Origin: Chamaecyparis obtusa
Lineage: Eukaryota; Streptophyta; Pinopsida; Cupressales; Cupressaceae
Direction: 5' to 3'
Length of the DNA: 64,000 bases
Assembly: GCA_027943335.1 (NCBI GenBank)
Contig: BSBK01003560.1
Span: 1,389,001 to 1,453,000, forward strand
Part shown: piece after piece, positions 11,572 to 23,455 of the stretch
How the letters are laid out: the number at the start of each line of letters is the position of its first letter
Position numbering within the stretch: position 1 is the first letter of the stretch
Notes under the pieces: generated by a model
The model's database searches: none
What the model saw: the letters and a program-made list of their open reading frames with translations, nothing else
Told to the model about the DNA's origin: nothing
Translations under genes and position numbers: made by a program

Positions 11572-14280
11572 TACTTTAGAATTGCATTTAAAATAAATAT
11601 ATCTATTTTTTTTGGGTTAAGAGTAGTACAAACTATCATATTGTATATTGTATATTTGTATAACAAAGTTATGAAGATTTATGGTCAGATTTTTCTTCAA
11701 AAGTTTTGATGGATCAAAAACATGCGTAAGTTGTTCATATATTTCTATTAAGTTATTTATTTAATCTTTTTATATCAATTTAATTGTAATAAGAGTATAT
11801 CTAATTGTTTTATTTTTTATTGGTATAAATTTAAACCATGATCAATGTTGAGTGTTTGACAGGCTAGTGTTCAGAAATGTTTGGAAGCTACTGAAGTCAA
11901 GTAATGAATGTAATATACAAAATTTTAAATTTTTTTTCTGAATATTGGATGGGTTACTAAATGCAATATTTAATATTTCAAATTAGAAAAAATGCTGCAT
12001 TATTTAGTCGATTGTTAAAATTAGTGTAATTGTAATTTGTAAATTAAGGCAGTTTACTGGATAATGCAATATTTATAGAAGTTGTTGCATTTTGAACTGG
12101 TTGTCATCAATAAATGTAATATATGAAGAGACAATGTCTATCCAGTAAATTGATATGTAACCTGATTTATTATTTAATGCAATTATTGTTATTTGGGAGG
12201 GGTTGAATTTGCCCCCTTCCTAAGGCTGCAAAGAATGGTCACTGGCCATGGCCATTCTTTTAGGTCTATTGTTGTGTCTTAATTTTTTTAAAAGTTTTTA
12301 TAGTTTTACCGCATAAAATTTTATCATTTTCTCAAATGTTTGTTTTTATTTTGTTGTGTATGATAACTTGACATTTATGGTGCAGTGTAATTATTATTAT
12401 TTTGATGCATGTCATGCAATGTAATTATTAAGTAACATAATATTTTTTAATTATAATTTTTTTGTAACATTATAATAATTGGTGTCGTATAATAGTATTA
12501 GCAAGTTGTAATTTAAACATGTTTGTATAGTGTTTTATTCTTGAATTCATTCAATTGTGTGAAGTGTATGTTTGAATTGTGATTTAGTTATTATTAGTTG
12601 AAGCTTAGGTTTGGATTTTAGAGTTGATTTTGACACTTTGTTTGTTTAACATTTAATTTGTATTTATTTACGTTTGGGATTTGCCATTGTGATTGTGTAA
12701 GTGTTTTAATTTTTCTCATACACTAATTGTTTGTTTGAAGCAAATTTTAAACTTTTATGTCTAGTGTGTTTCATTTTGTTATCTACCAGTTGTTGTAGTT
12801 GTGTTTGAGCTCTAGGAATTAACCTTGTGTGCAATTTCTTGTTAGAAATTTTACATTCACTTTGTATGCATGTTTGAAATTAGGCATCTTCTTATTATAT
12901 CTTTGAACTTTGTGTGACGTGTGTATGTGAAACATCCCCATATTGTTTGAGTTAACTATGACATCCCTTATATTTTTTTGTTGGCATTCCATTTTTGTGT
13001 GCTAATGCGAAGTGTTTGCTTGAGCTTTGGTATTTAGTTTGTGTGTGAATTTTAGCATTCATAAATTGTTTGTTTGAAGTGTCTTCTAAACTTCTTTTTA
13101 ATAGTGTGTCACTTTGGCACCCACTAGTTGTTTGTTGGAAGTGTGTATATTAGGCATTTACTTTGTGGACATCTATTTTTTGAACTTTAGCATGTCAATC
13201 TTGTGTGCATGCATAAATTCTAACATTTCCTTATTGTATTTTTGAACTTTCTTTGAGATGTATGAGTTAATTTTTATATCGCCTTATTTAGGAAGGGACA
13301 GGGGTGGTGTGTTTGAAATAATTTTGTGTGAAGTGTCTAAATTATTGGTCACTTAAAACTAATTTGCTCCTATTGTTTGTTAGGTTGTGTGGATGGATGT
13401 GTTTGAACTTACTTTCACTTTGAAGAGTGTTATGACTTTGAAAGTCACTTTATGTGGACGTATGAACTTTGTTGTATATATATTTTGTATGTGTAGTGCA
13501 TTTTAGCTTTCTATATTCACCTTGTGTTATTGAGCTAACTTTGTGTGAAGTGTGTTTTAACTTTGACATTTACTTAGTGTATTGAACCCAATATTTACTT
13601 TGTGCAAGGTTGAACTCCATTTGTGTGAAGCATGTTTAAACTTTAGCTTTCATTTTATTTAGAGTTTTGATTTTGACTTTCATCTATACAATGTGTTCAT
13701 ATTTGAGCTTCCACATCAACTTTTTGTAAGAGTACTAATTTTGACATTCACTTATGTGCATGTTTAAACTTCAACATTTATTTTGTATATGTGTGAGGTG
13801 TGCCTTTGAACAAGTTGTGTTCAAATGTCTTTTAGCTTCATATTCATTCTTTGTAAAGACTATATAAAATTTTGGCATTCACTTATGTGAATGTTTAAAC
13901 TTCATCTTTTACCTTATTTGTGTGGATTGCATCTTTGTATGTACTATTGTGAAATGTTATTTGACTTTGACAACAAATTTTTTGCGTTGTGTTTTGGTGT
14001 GCATTTATATGTTTGAACTCTCAAAGTCACTCCATGTGAGTAGTGTACTAACTTTAACATTCACCTATGTTACATGTTTGAACTACAATATGAAGTGGAT
14101 GTGAAATTTTGCACACTTTGTGTATTTGTACTTTGTAGTATTTGAGCTTGAGTGTTTACTTTGTGTGTTGTTAAAGTAACTTCACGAACATTTTTAAAAT
14201 AGTCATGTGTTCATTTTTAAAGTAGTGAGCTGAATTTGGGTATGTGAAATGTGTAAATTGTGTTTAGACAAACTAGATGT

Positions 14281-14330
14281 GAAATGTGTAAATTATGTTT
14301 AGACAAACTAGATGTGAAATGTGTTGTAAG
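14281..14330 (+). repeat. Short tandem duplication within the T/G-rich array
   Basis: The phrase GATGTGAAATGTGTAAATT followed by a TGTTTAGACAAACTA block is repeated in direct succession, about 38 bp per unit, starting near 14235. Confidence 0.7.
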
Positions 14331-14759
14331 TCGAAATATCATTTTATGTTTTTAGTTTGGCATGTGTGTATAATTGACCTTTCACATGCACTATGAAAAC
14401 ATTAATTATAAGTGTTCAAAAGTAAATTTTTGGTGTGGTGTTCAAAAGTAATTAATTTTTTATTTTTAGCATTCACTTTGTGTGAATATTTAGATTTTGG
14501 CATCCTCATATTATATTTTTGAGGTTTATCTTTAGTGTGTGATTAAAGTTGCTATCTTATTGGGGGAAGGAGAAGAGTGTTCTTGAACTCATTCTCACTT
14601 TCAAGAGTGTTCTAGTTTCAACACTTTATGTAGGTATTTGAACTTTGGTGCATTTACATTGTATATGTGTGAAGTGTGTTTTGTGTAGTTGAGCTAACTT
14701 TATATGAAGTGTTTGCTAACTTTGGTGTTTACTTTGTGTGGAGCTTTAATGTTATCTTT

Positions 14760-15203
14760 GTGTGTGGTTGAACTGTGTGAAAAATGTTTGAATTTTGTGT
14801 AAAGAGTTTTAATTTGAGATTCATGTTGTGTTTTTATATAGGGATGTTTGAACTTCAACATTTATTTTTGTGGAAATTTATAAACTTTAGTGTATGTCTG
14901 TTTTATTTTCAAACTTTTACATTCATTAACTTCAACATTCACTTGTGTCATGTGTGTTAAACTTTGTCATGTTAAACTTTGTGTGTGGTTGAACTGTGTG
15001 AAACATGTTTGAATTTTGTGTGAAGAATTTTAATTTGAGATTCATGTTGTGTTTTTATATAGGGATGTTTGAACTTCAACATTTATTTTTGTGGAAATTT
15101 ATAAACTTTAGTGTATGTTTATTTTATTTTCGAACTTTTAAATTCATTAACTTTGACATTCACTTGTGTCATGTGTGTTAAAACTTTGTCATGTTTGAGA
15201 AAA
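14760..15203 (+). repeat. 221-bp tandem duplication inside the T/G-rich array
   Basis: 14760-14980 and 14981-15203 are closely similar over their whole length, both starting GTGTGTGGTTGAACTGTGTG and both containing TTTATATAGGGATG. A third, more diverged copy of the middle part lies at about 15410-15570. This shows later expansion on top of the older short-period repeat. Confidence 0.8.
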
Positions 15204-15824
15204 TTCCACATGCAACATGTTTGCACTTTAGCATATTTAATACTTTTAGCATTCAATTTGTGTGTGGTTATACTTTTTAAAAGCATGTTTGTAACTCACT
15301 TTTATTTATTTTCCTTTGTGTGTTTTTGAAAGATAAATTTGGCATTTACTTTATGTCGTGTTTGTTTGAACTAACTTTGGCATTCATTTCATATCATTTG
15401 TGCATGTTGGAAAGAACTATAGATTTAATGTGAAGAGTTTTAATTTTATATTCACATTGTGTTTTTATATAGGGATGCTTGAACTTCAACATTTACTTTT
15501 TGTGCAAATTTATAAACTTTGGTGTGTGTATTTTATTTTTGAACTTTTACATTTACTTTGTGTGAAAATTTATAAACTTTGGCATGTGTGTGTTTATCCT
15601 TAATCTTCTATATTCACCATTTTGACATTCACTTGTGTTGTGAGTAACTTTGTTGCATCTAACATGTTTGTATTTTAGCAATCAATTTATGTGTGGTGCT
15701 TTTTTTCTAATGCATTTGACTTGTTTATTTTGATTTGTGTGTTTTTCAATGTTAAATTTGGCATTTACTTTATGTGGTGTTTGTTTGAACTTTCTCATTC
15801 ATTGCACATTTGTGCATGTTCGAA

Positions 15825-16165
15825 ATAAATTTGGAAGTCATTTTTTTATCATTTTGTGCAGAGTGCATGAAATAACTTCATTTAACACTTTGTGTGGAGC
15901 GTGTATAAACAAATATTAATGGTCACTTTTTGTGCATGTGTATGGTTATAACTTTATGTGGTGTGTGTACATGTGTTTGTGCACGTGCACACACATTTGT
16001 ACGTTCTTTAAATTTTAGAAATTATTTTCTTATCATTTTGTGTGAAGGGTATGAAAGAACTTCATTTCACACTCTGTGTGTAATGTGTGTATAAATAAAT
16101 ATTAATGATGTTCACTTTTTGTGTATGTGTATGGTTATAACTTTATGTGGTATGTGTGATTTAAC
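15825..16165 (+). repeat. ~185-bp tandem duplication
   Basis: The blocks at about 15830-15970 and 16010-16155 share TTATCATTTTGTG, AACTTCATTT-ACACT-TGTGTG, AATATTAATG and ATGGTTATAACTTTATGTGG in the same order. Confidence 0.7.
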
Positions 16166-16262
16166 CAATTTTAGCATTCACTTTTATGGTATGTTTGAAA
16201 TAATTTTGACAGTTGTATTTGAATGAATTCCAAGTATACTATGTTTATTCTTAGCAACTTTG

Positions 16263-16470
16263 ACACTAACATTGTGCGTGTGTGCATTTGCGCATACACA
16301 TGCGTGTGGGTGTGTGCATGTGCATGTGCATGTGTATGTGTGTGGGCATGTGTGCATGCAAGTGGATGTGTACTTTTGTGTGCATTGCGTGTGTGGGTGC
16401 ATACTTGCACATGTGTGTCTATGTGTGTGCATGTGTGCTTTCATGTGTTGAGTTTTTGGTGTTGTGTGTG
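16263..16470. repeat. TG/CATG microsatellite-like tract
   Basis: About 200 bp dominated by GTGTGCATGTG words with nearly alternating purine and pyrimidine, a composition able to adopt Z-DNA. All six frames look open here only because of this composition. Confidence 0.85.
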
Positions 16471-16640
16471 TTTCTAATGGGTACTTACAATTTTCATTTC
16501 TTTAAAACTAGACAAAAAATGATTGTCATGAATGGTTAGACGTTTTGATAGTGTGTGCCTAATGGGTACTTAAAATGTTTATTTCTTCAAAATTGGACAA
16601 AAATCAACTATGTTATGTTTAACTAGAGGTTTTGATAGCA
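16464..16640 (+). repeat. ~85-bp direct tandem duplication
   Basis: The two halves share CTAATGGGTACTTA, ATTTCTT-AAA-T-GACAAAAA and GTTTTGATAG at the same spacing. Confidence 0.7.
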
Positions 16641-17313
16641 TTGATAACTATTATAAAGGTTAAGGGGGTTCTTCAAACCCTGAAATCCTTCACTAAATAT
16701 AAATTAAATACATTTTTGGAGGTTCAAATATTTTTTTATGTCGAAGCTTTCTCAAGTTTTTTGGAACACCAACATTCCTTGATTATTTTTAGTTAGACTA
16801 CAAAGCTATGAAAGAGTAGGAGGTAATAAGAAATGTTTGAAAGTTCATTAGTTACAAGTGGATTAGTAACTATTGACATAGACTAGGGCCATTTGGTTCC
16901 CAATTGGGTTGGAATTGTCAACAATAAGTATTGTATAGTTCCCAGATAAAAAGGAACCAAAGGAATCATCAATAAGGTGACCACATGCTAGACCCTTGAC
17001 GAAGTGATCAGACAATATAAGTGTTATTAATCATAAATTTCTTAGTGAGTTAGAAAAGCTCAATGACATGGGATTATACCTAAAGGGATGGAAGCCATTG
17101 AATGATTAACACAAGTTATTTGAAAAAGTGATCAAATAGATGTAATGCTCGACAATTAATCCCCAAGGAAACAAGCCAAGAGAACTTGGAATATTTTCTT
17201 TTTTGAAACATTCCAAATAAACTCAACTTCAATGCCAAAGATATGATTCAATATTTCTCACTTGTATGACAATGAACACACAAGTGTCTCAAGGGACATA
17301 ACAGCACTAGGTG
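16641..17313. other. Noncoding stretch, nothing recognised
   Basis: No frame, repeat or element boundary could be supported. Confidence 0.35.
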
Positions 17314-17900
17314 TTGGGATAGGAAAGATAAAGTATTGAGAGGGGAGGGGTGAATCAGTACCCTCAAAAATTTTTACTGAATAAATAATTTGCAATAGTT
17401 TTGTCTATCTAACCAACTGATTCCATTGTTTGCAGCATACATTCAAAGAACTTGAAAATGTAAAGTGCATGAAAAAAAATAATAAAACATTCATGAAATG
17501 TAATCACATGACACAAGTATTTTGGTTATGCAGAATCCCTTGTTAGAAGGTAAAAACTGCGGTGGGGATGACACCCACAAATTCTTCACTACTGTAGTAA
17601 ATAAAGTATGCCGTTTAAGGCTACAAGTGTGATCACTTTTGGTGATCTTACCTTGTTAGGAGTAACATGAGATCGATTAGATCTACCTTGTGAAAGGATT
17701 TTAGCAACACCAAATAAGTGTGCAATCGGTTAAGAGATTTACAACAGACTGTTAAGTCTACTTTGTTAAGAGATTTACACTCTTGCTATGATGATTATAA
17801 AATAATAGAAAATATATGTAAACATTTGACAACTTGAGTTTGTCTAGATCAAATCTATGATATACTGAATAAATATCACCTTGTTGTGTAGTATACTGCT
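17314..17900 (+). mobile_element. Possible LTR fragment of a Ty1/copia-like element
   Basis: It starts TGTTGGGATAGG and soon contains GAGAGGGGAGGGGTGAATCA, a phrase I associate with copia-type LTR ends common in conifer-like genomes. No partner LTR, PBS or coding part is visible. At about 17900 it gives way to the leader of element A, suggesting that A was truncated here or recombined with it. Confidence 0.35.
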
Positions 17901-18674
17901 TTCTATTCTGCTCGGTAGCCTTGTATGTTTCAAATTTTGTCCTTTGATCAGTTATTTTTGCAGATTATCTAATTTTTTTATGTGCTAACCATTGTTAGAT
18001 TTTGGATTTTGCTAACCTTTTGTTGGTCTAACAAGTTGTTTTGAAGGTGCTCTTGCTTTCATGGAAAATGCTTGAAATTGCTTGAGGTACTTTGCTCCAT
18101 CTCTACAATATTTGGATTTTGGGATTAAAATTGAACCTCTCATGTGTTTGGCTTGAGTGTTTACATGCTTTCATAGAACACATTTCAATTGATACTCTTA
18201 ATGGGAAATGAAAGAACATAGATTTGCTTTCATACAAGTTTGTGTAAATGAATGCTTGTGTTTAAACCTTAAGTAATTCTTGGTTCCAATATCAAATATC
18301 TCATTGAGTGATTGAGGGCATGGATTCATTCCTTGTTTACATAGGGAGTTAAATGCACCACTTTGTGGAATCACTCTATGTTTACTTGGAAAGTTAAATA
18401 TTCCATTGTTCACCCCTTTTTCATTTGTGAGTAGTATTGATTAGCAGTCTTAGATTACTTGTGATTGATCTAGATTGCTATCTTGGGTTATTGGACTTGC
18501 TAATCCGCCGGCCCCTCGTTTCCACCCCGTGGTTGCAAGATCAGTGCCACATTAAAGGGGAGGGGTCTATAGGAAAGAAGCGTTAATTACTCCACTAGGA
18601 AACCCTTTTGTGCTTTTTGGAACTCACTTGTTTTCTAAGGTGTGGACTCACTTTGAGTTGATGTGAGGAGTTAA

Positions 18675-18710
18675 ATGTTCCACTTTTGGACTCACTTTGA
18701 GTTGGTGTGA
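18675..18710 (+). CDS. uORF A1, 11 codons
   Basis: Encodes MFHFWTHFELV then TGA. It starts in the context TTAAATG. The bases after the start can form a small hairpin (TCCA/TGGA, loop CTTT). Unknown function; probably a translation-controlling upstream frame in the element's RNA. Confidence 0.5.
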   Translation: MFHFWTHFELV

Positions 18711-18718
18711 AGAGTTAA

Positions 18719-18754
18719 ATGTTCCACTTTTGGACTCACTTTGAGTTTGTGTGA
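18719..18754 (+). CDS. uORF A2, 11 codons
   Basis: Encodes MFHFWTHFEFV then TGA. It begins 8 nt after the stop of A1 and carries the same hairpin after the start. Confidence 0.5.
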   Translation: MFHFWTHFEFV

Positions 18755-18807
18755 AGGGTTAAGTGTTCCACTTTTTGGACTCACTTCACATTCTCTTGAA
18801 GGGTTAA

Positions 18808-18843
18808 ATGTTCCACTTTTGGACGCACTTCACATTCTCTTGA
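18808..18843 (+). CDS. uORF A3, 11 codons
   Basis: Encodes MFHFWTHFTFS then TGA. The unit before it has lost its start (GTG at 18763) and gained one T. Confidence 0.5.
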   Translation: MFHFWTHFTFS

Positions 18844-18851
18844 AGGGTTAA

Positions 18852-18887
18852 ATGTTCCACTTTTGGACTCGCTTCACATTATCCTAA
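18852..18887 (+). CDS. uORF A4, 11 codons
   Basis: Encodes MFHFWTRFTLS then TAA. The stop codon differs from its neighbours but sits at the same place, so length is kept despite substitutions. Confidence 0.5.
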   Translation: MFHFWTRFTLS

Positions 18888-18895
18888 AAGGTTAA

Positions 18896-18931
18896 ATGTT
18901 CCACTTTTGGACTCGCTTCGCATTTACTTGA
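18896..18931 (+). CDS. uORF A5, 11 codons
   Basis: Encodes MFHFWTRFAFT then TGA. It is the last complete frame of the array; the next junction has GTG. Confidence 0.5.
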   Translation: MFHFWTRFAFT

Positions 18932-19799
18932 AGAGTTAAGTGTTCCACCTTTAGTGCTCTAAATACTTTTGATAGTGAATTACTTAATTTTTATTTTTAG
19001 AAGGCCTGCTTGGGGACACACCACCTCAAGGGATGACCTTAACTCCTATGTTCCGATGGAGTATAAATATCAGGAGGTGAATCCAAAGACACCTCTCTTG
19101 GGAATTGAGTTTGATATCACTCTTGGATAAGCCTCAAAGAACTTTATACCTTTGAGAAGTGAAGGAGGAGATTTGGGTTACCGTCTCCCCCCGACTGTGT
19201 GATTTCAGATTCTTCTCATCTATGGATTTGGGCCTCACGTACTTTGTGTATATCGAGGACTCCTTTTAGAAAGCCACGTGTATCCTTGTAGACAGCTTGT
19301 TAAGGTGTTGTTGTGTTCTATGTGCCTGCTAAAATATTTTCAAGAACATACACAAGTAGAACCTTTAAGGAGTAGAAATACTAAGTCACTATCTCTGTTC
19401 ATGCGCAAGGTTACTTTGTCCCTTGCCCATTGCTTGAGGATTGTTTGCTTGAACCCCCTGGTTGCTATTCTATGTGCTTGATCATCATTGCAAAATATTT
19501 TGAAAGATCTAATTGGAATATTGAAACTGAGTTCCGTCCTGCTGTAGTGAGTTCTCCTTAGAAGCTTGGTCTTCCTTGGTCAGTCCAGGTCAGATCCTAA
19601 GTGTTCTCATGTTGCTCAACATCTCAATGAACGTTATGGTATCAATTGCATAAGATGAATCTTAGTCTTCTTCTTTCTTCATTTCCCATGTTCTTCTAAA
19701 GTCTTCTATTCCCATGGGAAATTCTTCTTCTTCTTCTTCTTGATTCTTTTCCTCTTATTATCTAGTCTACTTTCTTCTATTCATTTATTCATTTCTTCC

Positions 19800-22160
19800 A
19801 TGCTTGATTCCTCCTCTTCTATAACCATGAATCTTGACTATCTGGTTTTGGAACCTTTATTAAGAATAGATGATCTTGAGCTCATTGACATATTCAAAAA
19901 GTGTTGTTCCTCCAAAATTTCCATGAGTGACGAATTTATGACAAAAATAAAAGAAAAATTGATTAAATCAGATGCCTTTGCTAGAATCATACTCATGATC
20001 TCATCTAAATATTCTTCATCTTCTAAATCTTCTCATCATTCCTCATCTTCTAAATCTTATCACGATTCTTCTAAACACTATTCACCTTCTTCATCTTCCA
20101 AATCTTATCATGACTCTTCTAAACATTATTCGCATTCTTCATTATCCAAGTCTTCTTCTTCCACTAAGTCTTCAATTTCCTCTTCTTTAGGATCTCATTC
20201 TTCTTCTACTTCTCCCAAGAATCTTCCTTCTCTTCAGAAGACATACCATAATGAGAAACGTGATAGTCCTTGCGATGCCTCTTCCATGAAGAGTGATACA
20301 CCCACCTATGATGATTATGATGACTATGCTGATGGACAATGTAGTGATGCCCATGAAACTTCTATTCCTAAGCATCATCCTCATGGTACACTTGTGATTT
20401 CTAAGGGGGAGTCATATTGGGTAGACTGTGATGGTGATCCATATGACTCTAAATTTGAAGAATTCTTTGATGATTTTTGCGAACAATGCAATATTCCTAT
20501 TGAGGAATAGAAAATCTACCATGCTGATTTCAAATGTCAAAAGAATCTCCCCTCTAAAAGTTCTCATGCTGAAAATAAAGGTTGCACTCTCAAGCAAGAT
20601 CATATTAATGTTGAACCTTTGTCTTGTGATGGTTCCCTTCCATCTTCTACTTCATCCAATACCCATACATCTACTAAAGCTTTCGAATCTTTCACAAATT
20701 CTTCATCCAACAAAGATCCTAAGGCTTTTCATGTGGTTCCCTATAGTTATCCTCAAGGGCTACCTCTTAAAGAAACTCAAGCTAACCTTCACTTGGCTAT
20801 GAATACTTTCAATAATGCTAAACCTGAAGAGCCTAAGTCTTTATGTGCTATAATGCCTACTTCAGCTAATCCTTCGCCATCTTTTCCAAAGTCTTCCATA
20901 CAACTCCAACATGCTTCCTTGTCCTTAGAAGTGGCTCCATGTCAAGAGGACCCTAAAAATGATAAAGAAAAAATATAAATAAAGATCAAGATCAGGAACC
21001 CTCCATATCATCCAATTCTCTTCATGATGTATCTCCTCCATTTCATGGTTCTTTTGATCCTTTGCGCTCGTCCTCATTCATTCCACCATGTCTTAAATCT
21101 TCTCCTAAGCAAGATCAAGCTACTACTTACATCATTGAGCTTATTGATAAACAAAATAACCTTACTACACTTGCGCTTTCCAAAGATGATACTTCCATTA
21201 AGGTTATTAAAAATGGTGTCATTACTTCCAATGTTAAGCCTATTGAAAATCCAAAGAAAAATGATATGCTTACGCTATCCAAAGATCCTTGTCAAGATCA
21301 AAGTCTTCCATCTTCTTGTTCTACCACTCCATGTTCACTTCCGCTTTCTACTCTTCCTAAGTCTTCGCAAGCTTTGAACAATCCTATCAACAAAGTTGCT
21401 CCTATTCAAGATGTCCAGGATCCTGTTGAAAATTTTAATGCTCACTCTAAAGATGCTGATATCCTTGGTTGTCATATAAATGCTGATGAACTTATTGATT
21501 ATCTTTTTGCATCTTCCACTTCCATCCTTGGACCTCCTCCACCAATACTAAGGGTTTCACATCTTCCTTCCATCTTGGGCCCTTATGTCCTTTCACTTTC
21601 CCCTCCTAATTATCCTAATTCATCATCTATTTTGGGTCCTTACGTCCCTCCATCTCCTATCTTCCCTCAAGACCAACATAGATGCATACACTTGAATCAT
21701 TTTCATCTATCCACCCATCTAAACCAGTCGTATTTTCCTTCTTCTTCCACAAGTTCCAAGTCTTTTGGAAGTAACTTGAATGGTCAATACAAGAAAAAGA
21801 AGAAATATAAGAATCCATAAAAAAAGAAGATCACCATGTCTCCTCTAATCGACATGGAGGCATAAAGTCAAAAGAGATATCTAAGAAGAAAACTACAAGA
21901 CAAGTATGGGTTCCAAAATCCATCATTCAAGATACTCTCTCTAAATCATCAAAAAGAAATGAAAAGCTTACGGCTATATGGATTCCAAAGTCTCTCTTGA
22001 AAGAGTCTAATATTGAACAAAAAGTGAAGTTGACATTCAAGCTTCCAAAGGCTTCCGCCTCATCTTCTTCCAAAAATATTCTTTCATTCCATGCGCCTGA
22101 ACCGCAACCTCTGCTAAACATTCACCATATTCCTTCTCGTATACCTTCATTCACATTTCC
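19800..22160 (+). pseudogene. Broken large ORF of element A (Ser/His/Pro-rich, unrecognised)
   Basis: Starts MLDSSSSITMNLDYLVLEPL. In order: a short acidic/hydrophobic N-terminus (about residues 1-75), a Ser/His/Tyr-rich low-complexity part with repeated KSYHDSSKHYS (about 80-160), an acidic segment (DCDGDPYDSKFEEFFDDFC), a Lys/Ser/Pro-rich middle, two copies of a 19-residue SILGPYV repeat (21569-21660), and a basic C-terminus. It is broken by TAG at 20508, TAA at 20976, a frameshift between about 20950 and 21000 and TAA at 21818. About 110 bp present in B (near 29884-29995) are missing near 22160. No known domain is seen. It sits where gag-pol would be, so it may be a gag-like product of a non-autonomous element. 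Confidence 0.6.
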
Positions 22161-22523
22161 TCCACCCTCTCGCCACCCTTCAAGGTGTGTGTTGACGTTG
22201 ATCTTGCCTTCCTTTTCATCTACCCTTTCACAATCCTTCCATTCATAATCCTTCTACCTTCTATCATTTTTCCTCATTTGCCTATTCCTCATATCTTCCA
22301 GCCTCACTCGCTTTACATAAAACCTTATCCTTCATTTTCTCTTCCATCTTCCTTTCCCTTCAGCATCTTTGAGCATATAATTTTGAATCCTTGGCATATC
22401 ATGGTTTATCCTTTCAAGAAGCATTATCTAAAAAGCTTGCTTTCTTCCAAAAAATTATAAAAATTCAAAAAATAGAAAAATGAAAAAATGAAGAAAAAAA
22501 TAAAAAAATTGAAAATGTGCCAT

Positions 22524-22653
22524 GGTGAAAATCTGGAAACAGGCACCTTGGTAGCAAAAGTAAAGAGAAATAAATTTGTCCTATGGTGAAAACCACTCCC
22601 TTGTGGCACCTTGGATAAGTACCATGATGAAAACCTAGCAATCAGGCATCATG
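22524..22653 (+). ncRNA. Cluster of three A4-bulge hairpin modules, element A
   Basis: Module 1 (22524-22547): outer arm GGTG/CACC, AAAA on the 5' side, inner arm TCTG/CAGG, loop GAAA. Module 2 (22585-22610): outer GGTG/CACC, inner CCAC/GTGG, loop TCCCTT. Module 3 (22623-22653): outer CATGATG/CATCATG, inner CCT/AGG. An additional outer stem TGCC/GGTA flanks module 1 across a 2x2 internal loop. The pairing is kept while bases change. Inferred to act as RNA in the element's transcript; role unknown. Confidence 0.6.
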
Positions 22654-23348
22654 CGTAGTTCTTCTACATGTTTCATCCATTCCGTCTTCTTTCTTTGATC
22701 TTGACAATGTTGACCTATACATGAACAATTGGCTATCTTGTGAGCTATCTTATGATGATCTTGCTTTAATTTCATTCATGTTTTCCTCCATTCATTCTAG
22801 CCTTTCGCTATCATTTTCCCCTTTGGTCTTGATCTAATAAAAAGAGTAAAACACGATGCTATGAAGCCTCTTAACATGTCTACTCCTTTGGATTGCATCA
22901 CTTCCTTATTTTGTAGTGCGCTTTTATGACTTATCCTATGCTGGCCTTTCATTGCTTATCCAAATGTGCTTTGCATGATAATTTTTCCCTAGCTTGGGTA
23001 CTCTTGAGGAGTTTGACCTTGAGGATTTCTTCCCTCCATTTGCCTTCATTCTCCTTTCCTCCATCTCAGTCACCAACTTGCTAATCCATCTTGTCCTCCA
23101 CATTGCTAGATATTGGGACTACATGATGTGATCTTGCTTGGAAGTTTAATGCCCGTTTTGTTTGGGGGCATCCTTTGTATATATTTTATGATCCTGAAAA
23201 AGTCCAAAAAAATGATATATTGTTAAAAAATTTCAAAAAAAAATCATATATGATGCTGAAAAAATCTTTAAAAGTATAAAAAGTCCTAAAAAAAAACAAA
23301 AAAAAAAAAAAATAGCAAAAAATTCAAAAAAAATAGAAAAAGGGCCTT

Positions 23349-23455
23349 GGTGAAAACCTGGAAACAGGTGTCTTGGTAGCAAAAATACAAAAAAAGAAAA
23401 AAAAAAAATTTGCAATAAATCCAAGTGGTGAAAACCTGGAAACAGGCGCTACTTG
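23349..23455 (+). ncRNA. Pair of A4-bulge hairpin modules, element A
   Basis: Module 4 (23349-23372): GGTG/TGTC (weak outer), AAAA, CCTG/CAGG, loop GAAA. Module 5 (23422-23455): a continuous 9-bp outer stem CAAGTGGTG/CGCTACTTG, AAAA bulge, inner CCTG/CAGG, loop GAAA. The stretch between them is A-rich and would stay single-stranded. Confidence 0.6.

Larger units (their letters stand above)
10054..12500. other. AT-rich noncoding DNA
   Basis: No recognisable gene. Overlapping opposite-strand frames at 11205-11464 (73 and 84 codons) are shadows of each other with no known domain. A small palindromic stretch AAGAATGG...CCATTCTT lies at about 12231-12259. Confidence 0.35.
12500..16260. repeat. 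T/G-rich degenerate tandem array
   Basis: For nearly 4 kb the sequence is built from variants of a few short phrases: TTTGTGTGAAGTGTG, GTTTGAACTTT, ACATTCACTTTGTG. Spacing is irregular (tens of bases), and the base skew (T and G on this strand) is constant. It is not coding, since frames are short and drift. It looks like an old satellite-like array or a slippage-expanded retroelement untranslated region. Younger internal duplications are listed separately. Confidence 0.65.
18644..18953 (+). repeat. 44-bp tandem repeat, 7 units, each built around an 11-codon uORF
   Basis: Units start (GGACTC/GGACGC) at 18644, 18688, 18732, 18777, 18821, 18865 and 18909. Spacing is 44 bp except one 45-bp unit with an extra T. 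Each unit ends in GAGTTAAATG or GGGTTAAATG, which supplies the start codon of the next small frame. Five units hold a complete ATG-to-stop frame of exactly 11 codons plus stop; two junctions have GTG in place of ATG. Because 44 is not a multiple of three, the frames cannot be parts of one longer protein. Confidence 0.9.
17900..19799 (+). promoter_or_regulatory. Long 5' leader of element A
   Basis: About 1.9 kb with no long frame. It matches the start of B's leader (A 17925-18080 against B 25740-25860). It then has the 44-bp uORF array and a conserved block at about 18998-19040 (GGCCTGCTTGGGGACACACC...) that also occurs after the uORFs in B (about 26234) and C (about 48908). Near its end, ATGGTATCAATTGC (19635) has a counterpart in B (27138). 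Confidence 0.55.

Noticed and set aside
16171..16539. Five overlapping open frames on both strands rich in Cys/Val/His/Thr
   Set aside because: They are reading shadows of the TG/CATG microsatellite; no start context, motif or codon pattern supports a gene.
19740..21377. Additional long frames overlapping the large ORF of element A in other phases (also 27618-29420 in B)
   Set aside because: Leu/His/Ile-rich shadows of a low-complexity Ser/Pro-rich frame; only the phase shared by A and B, starting MLDS, keeps protein-like similarity between the copies.
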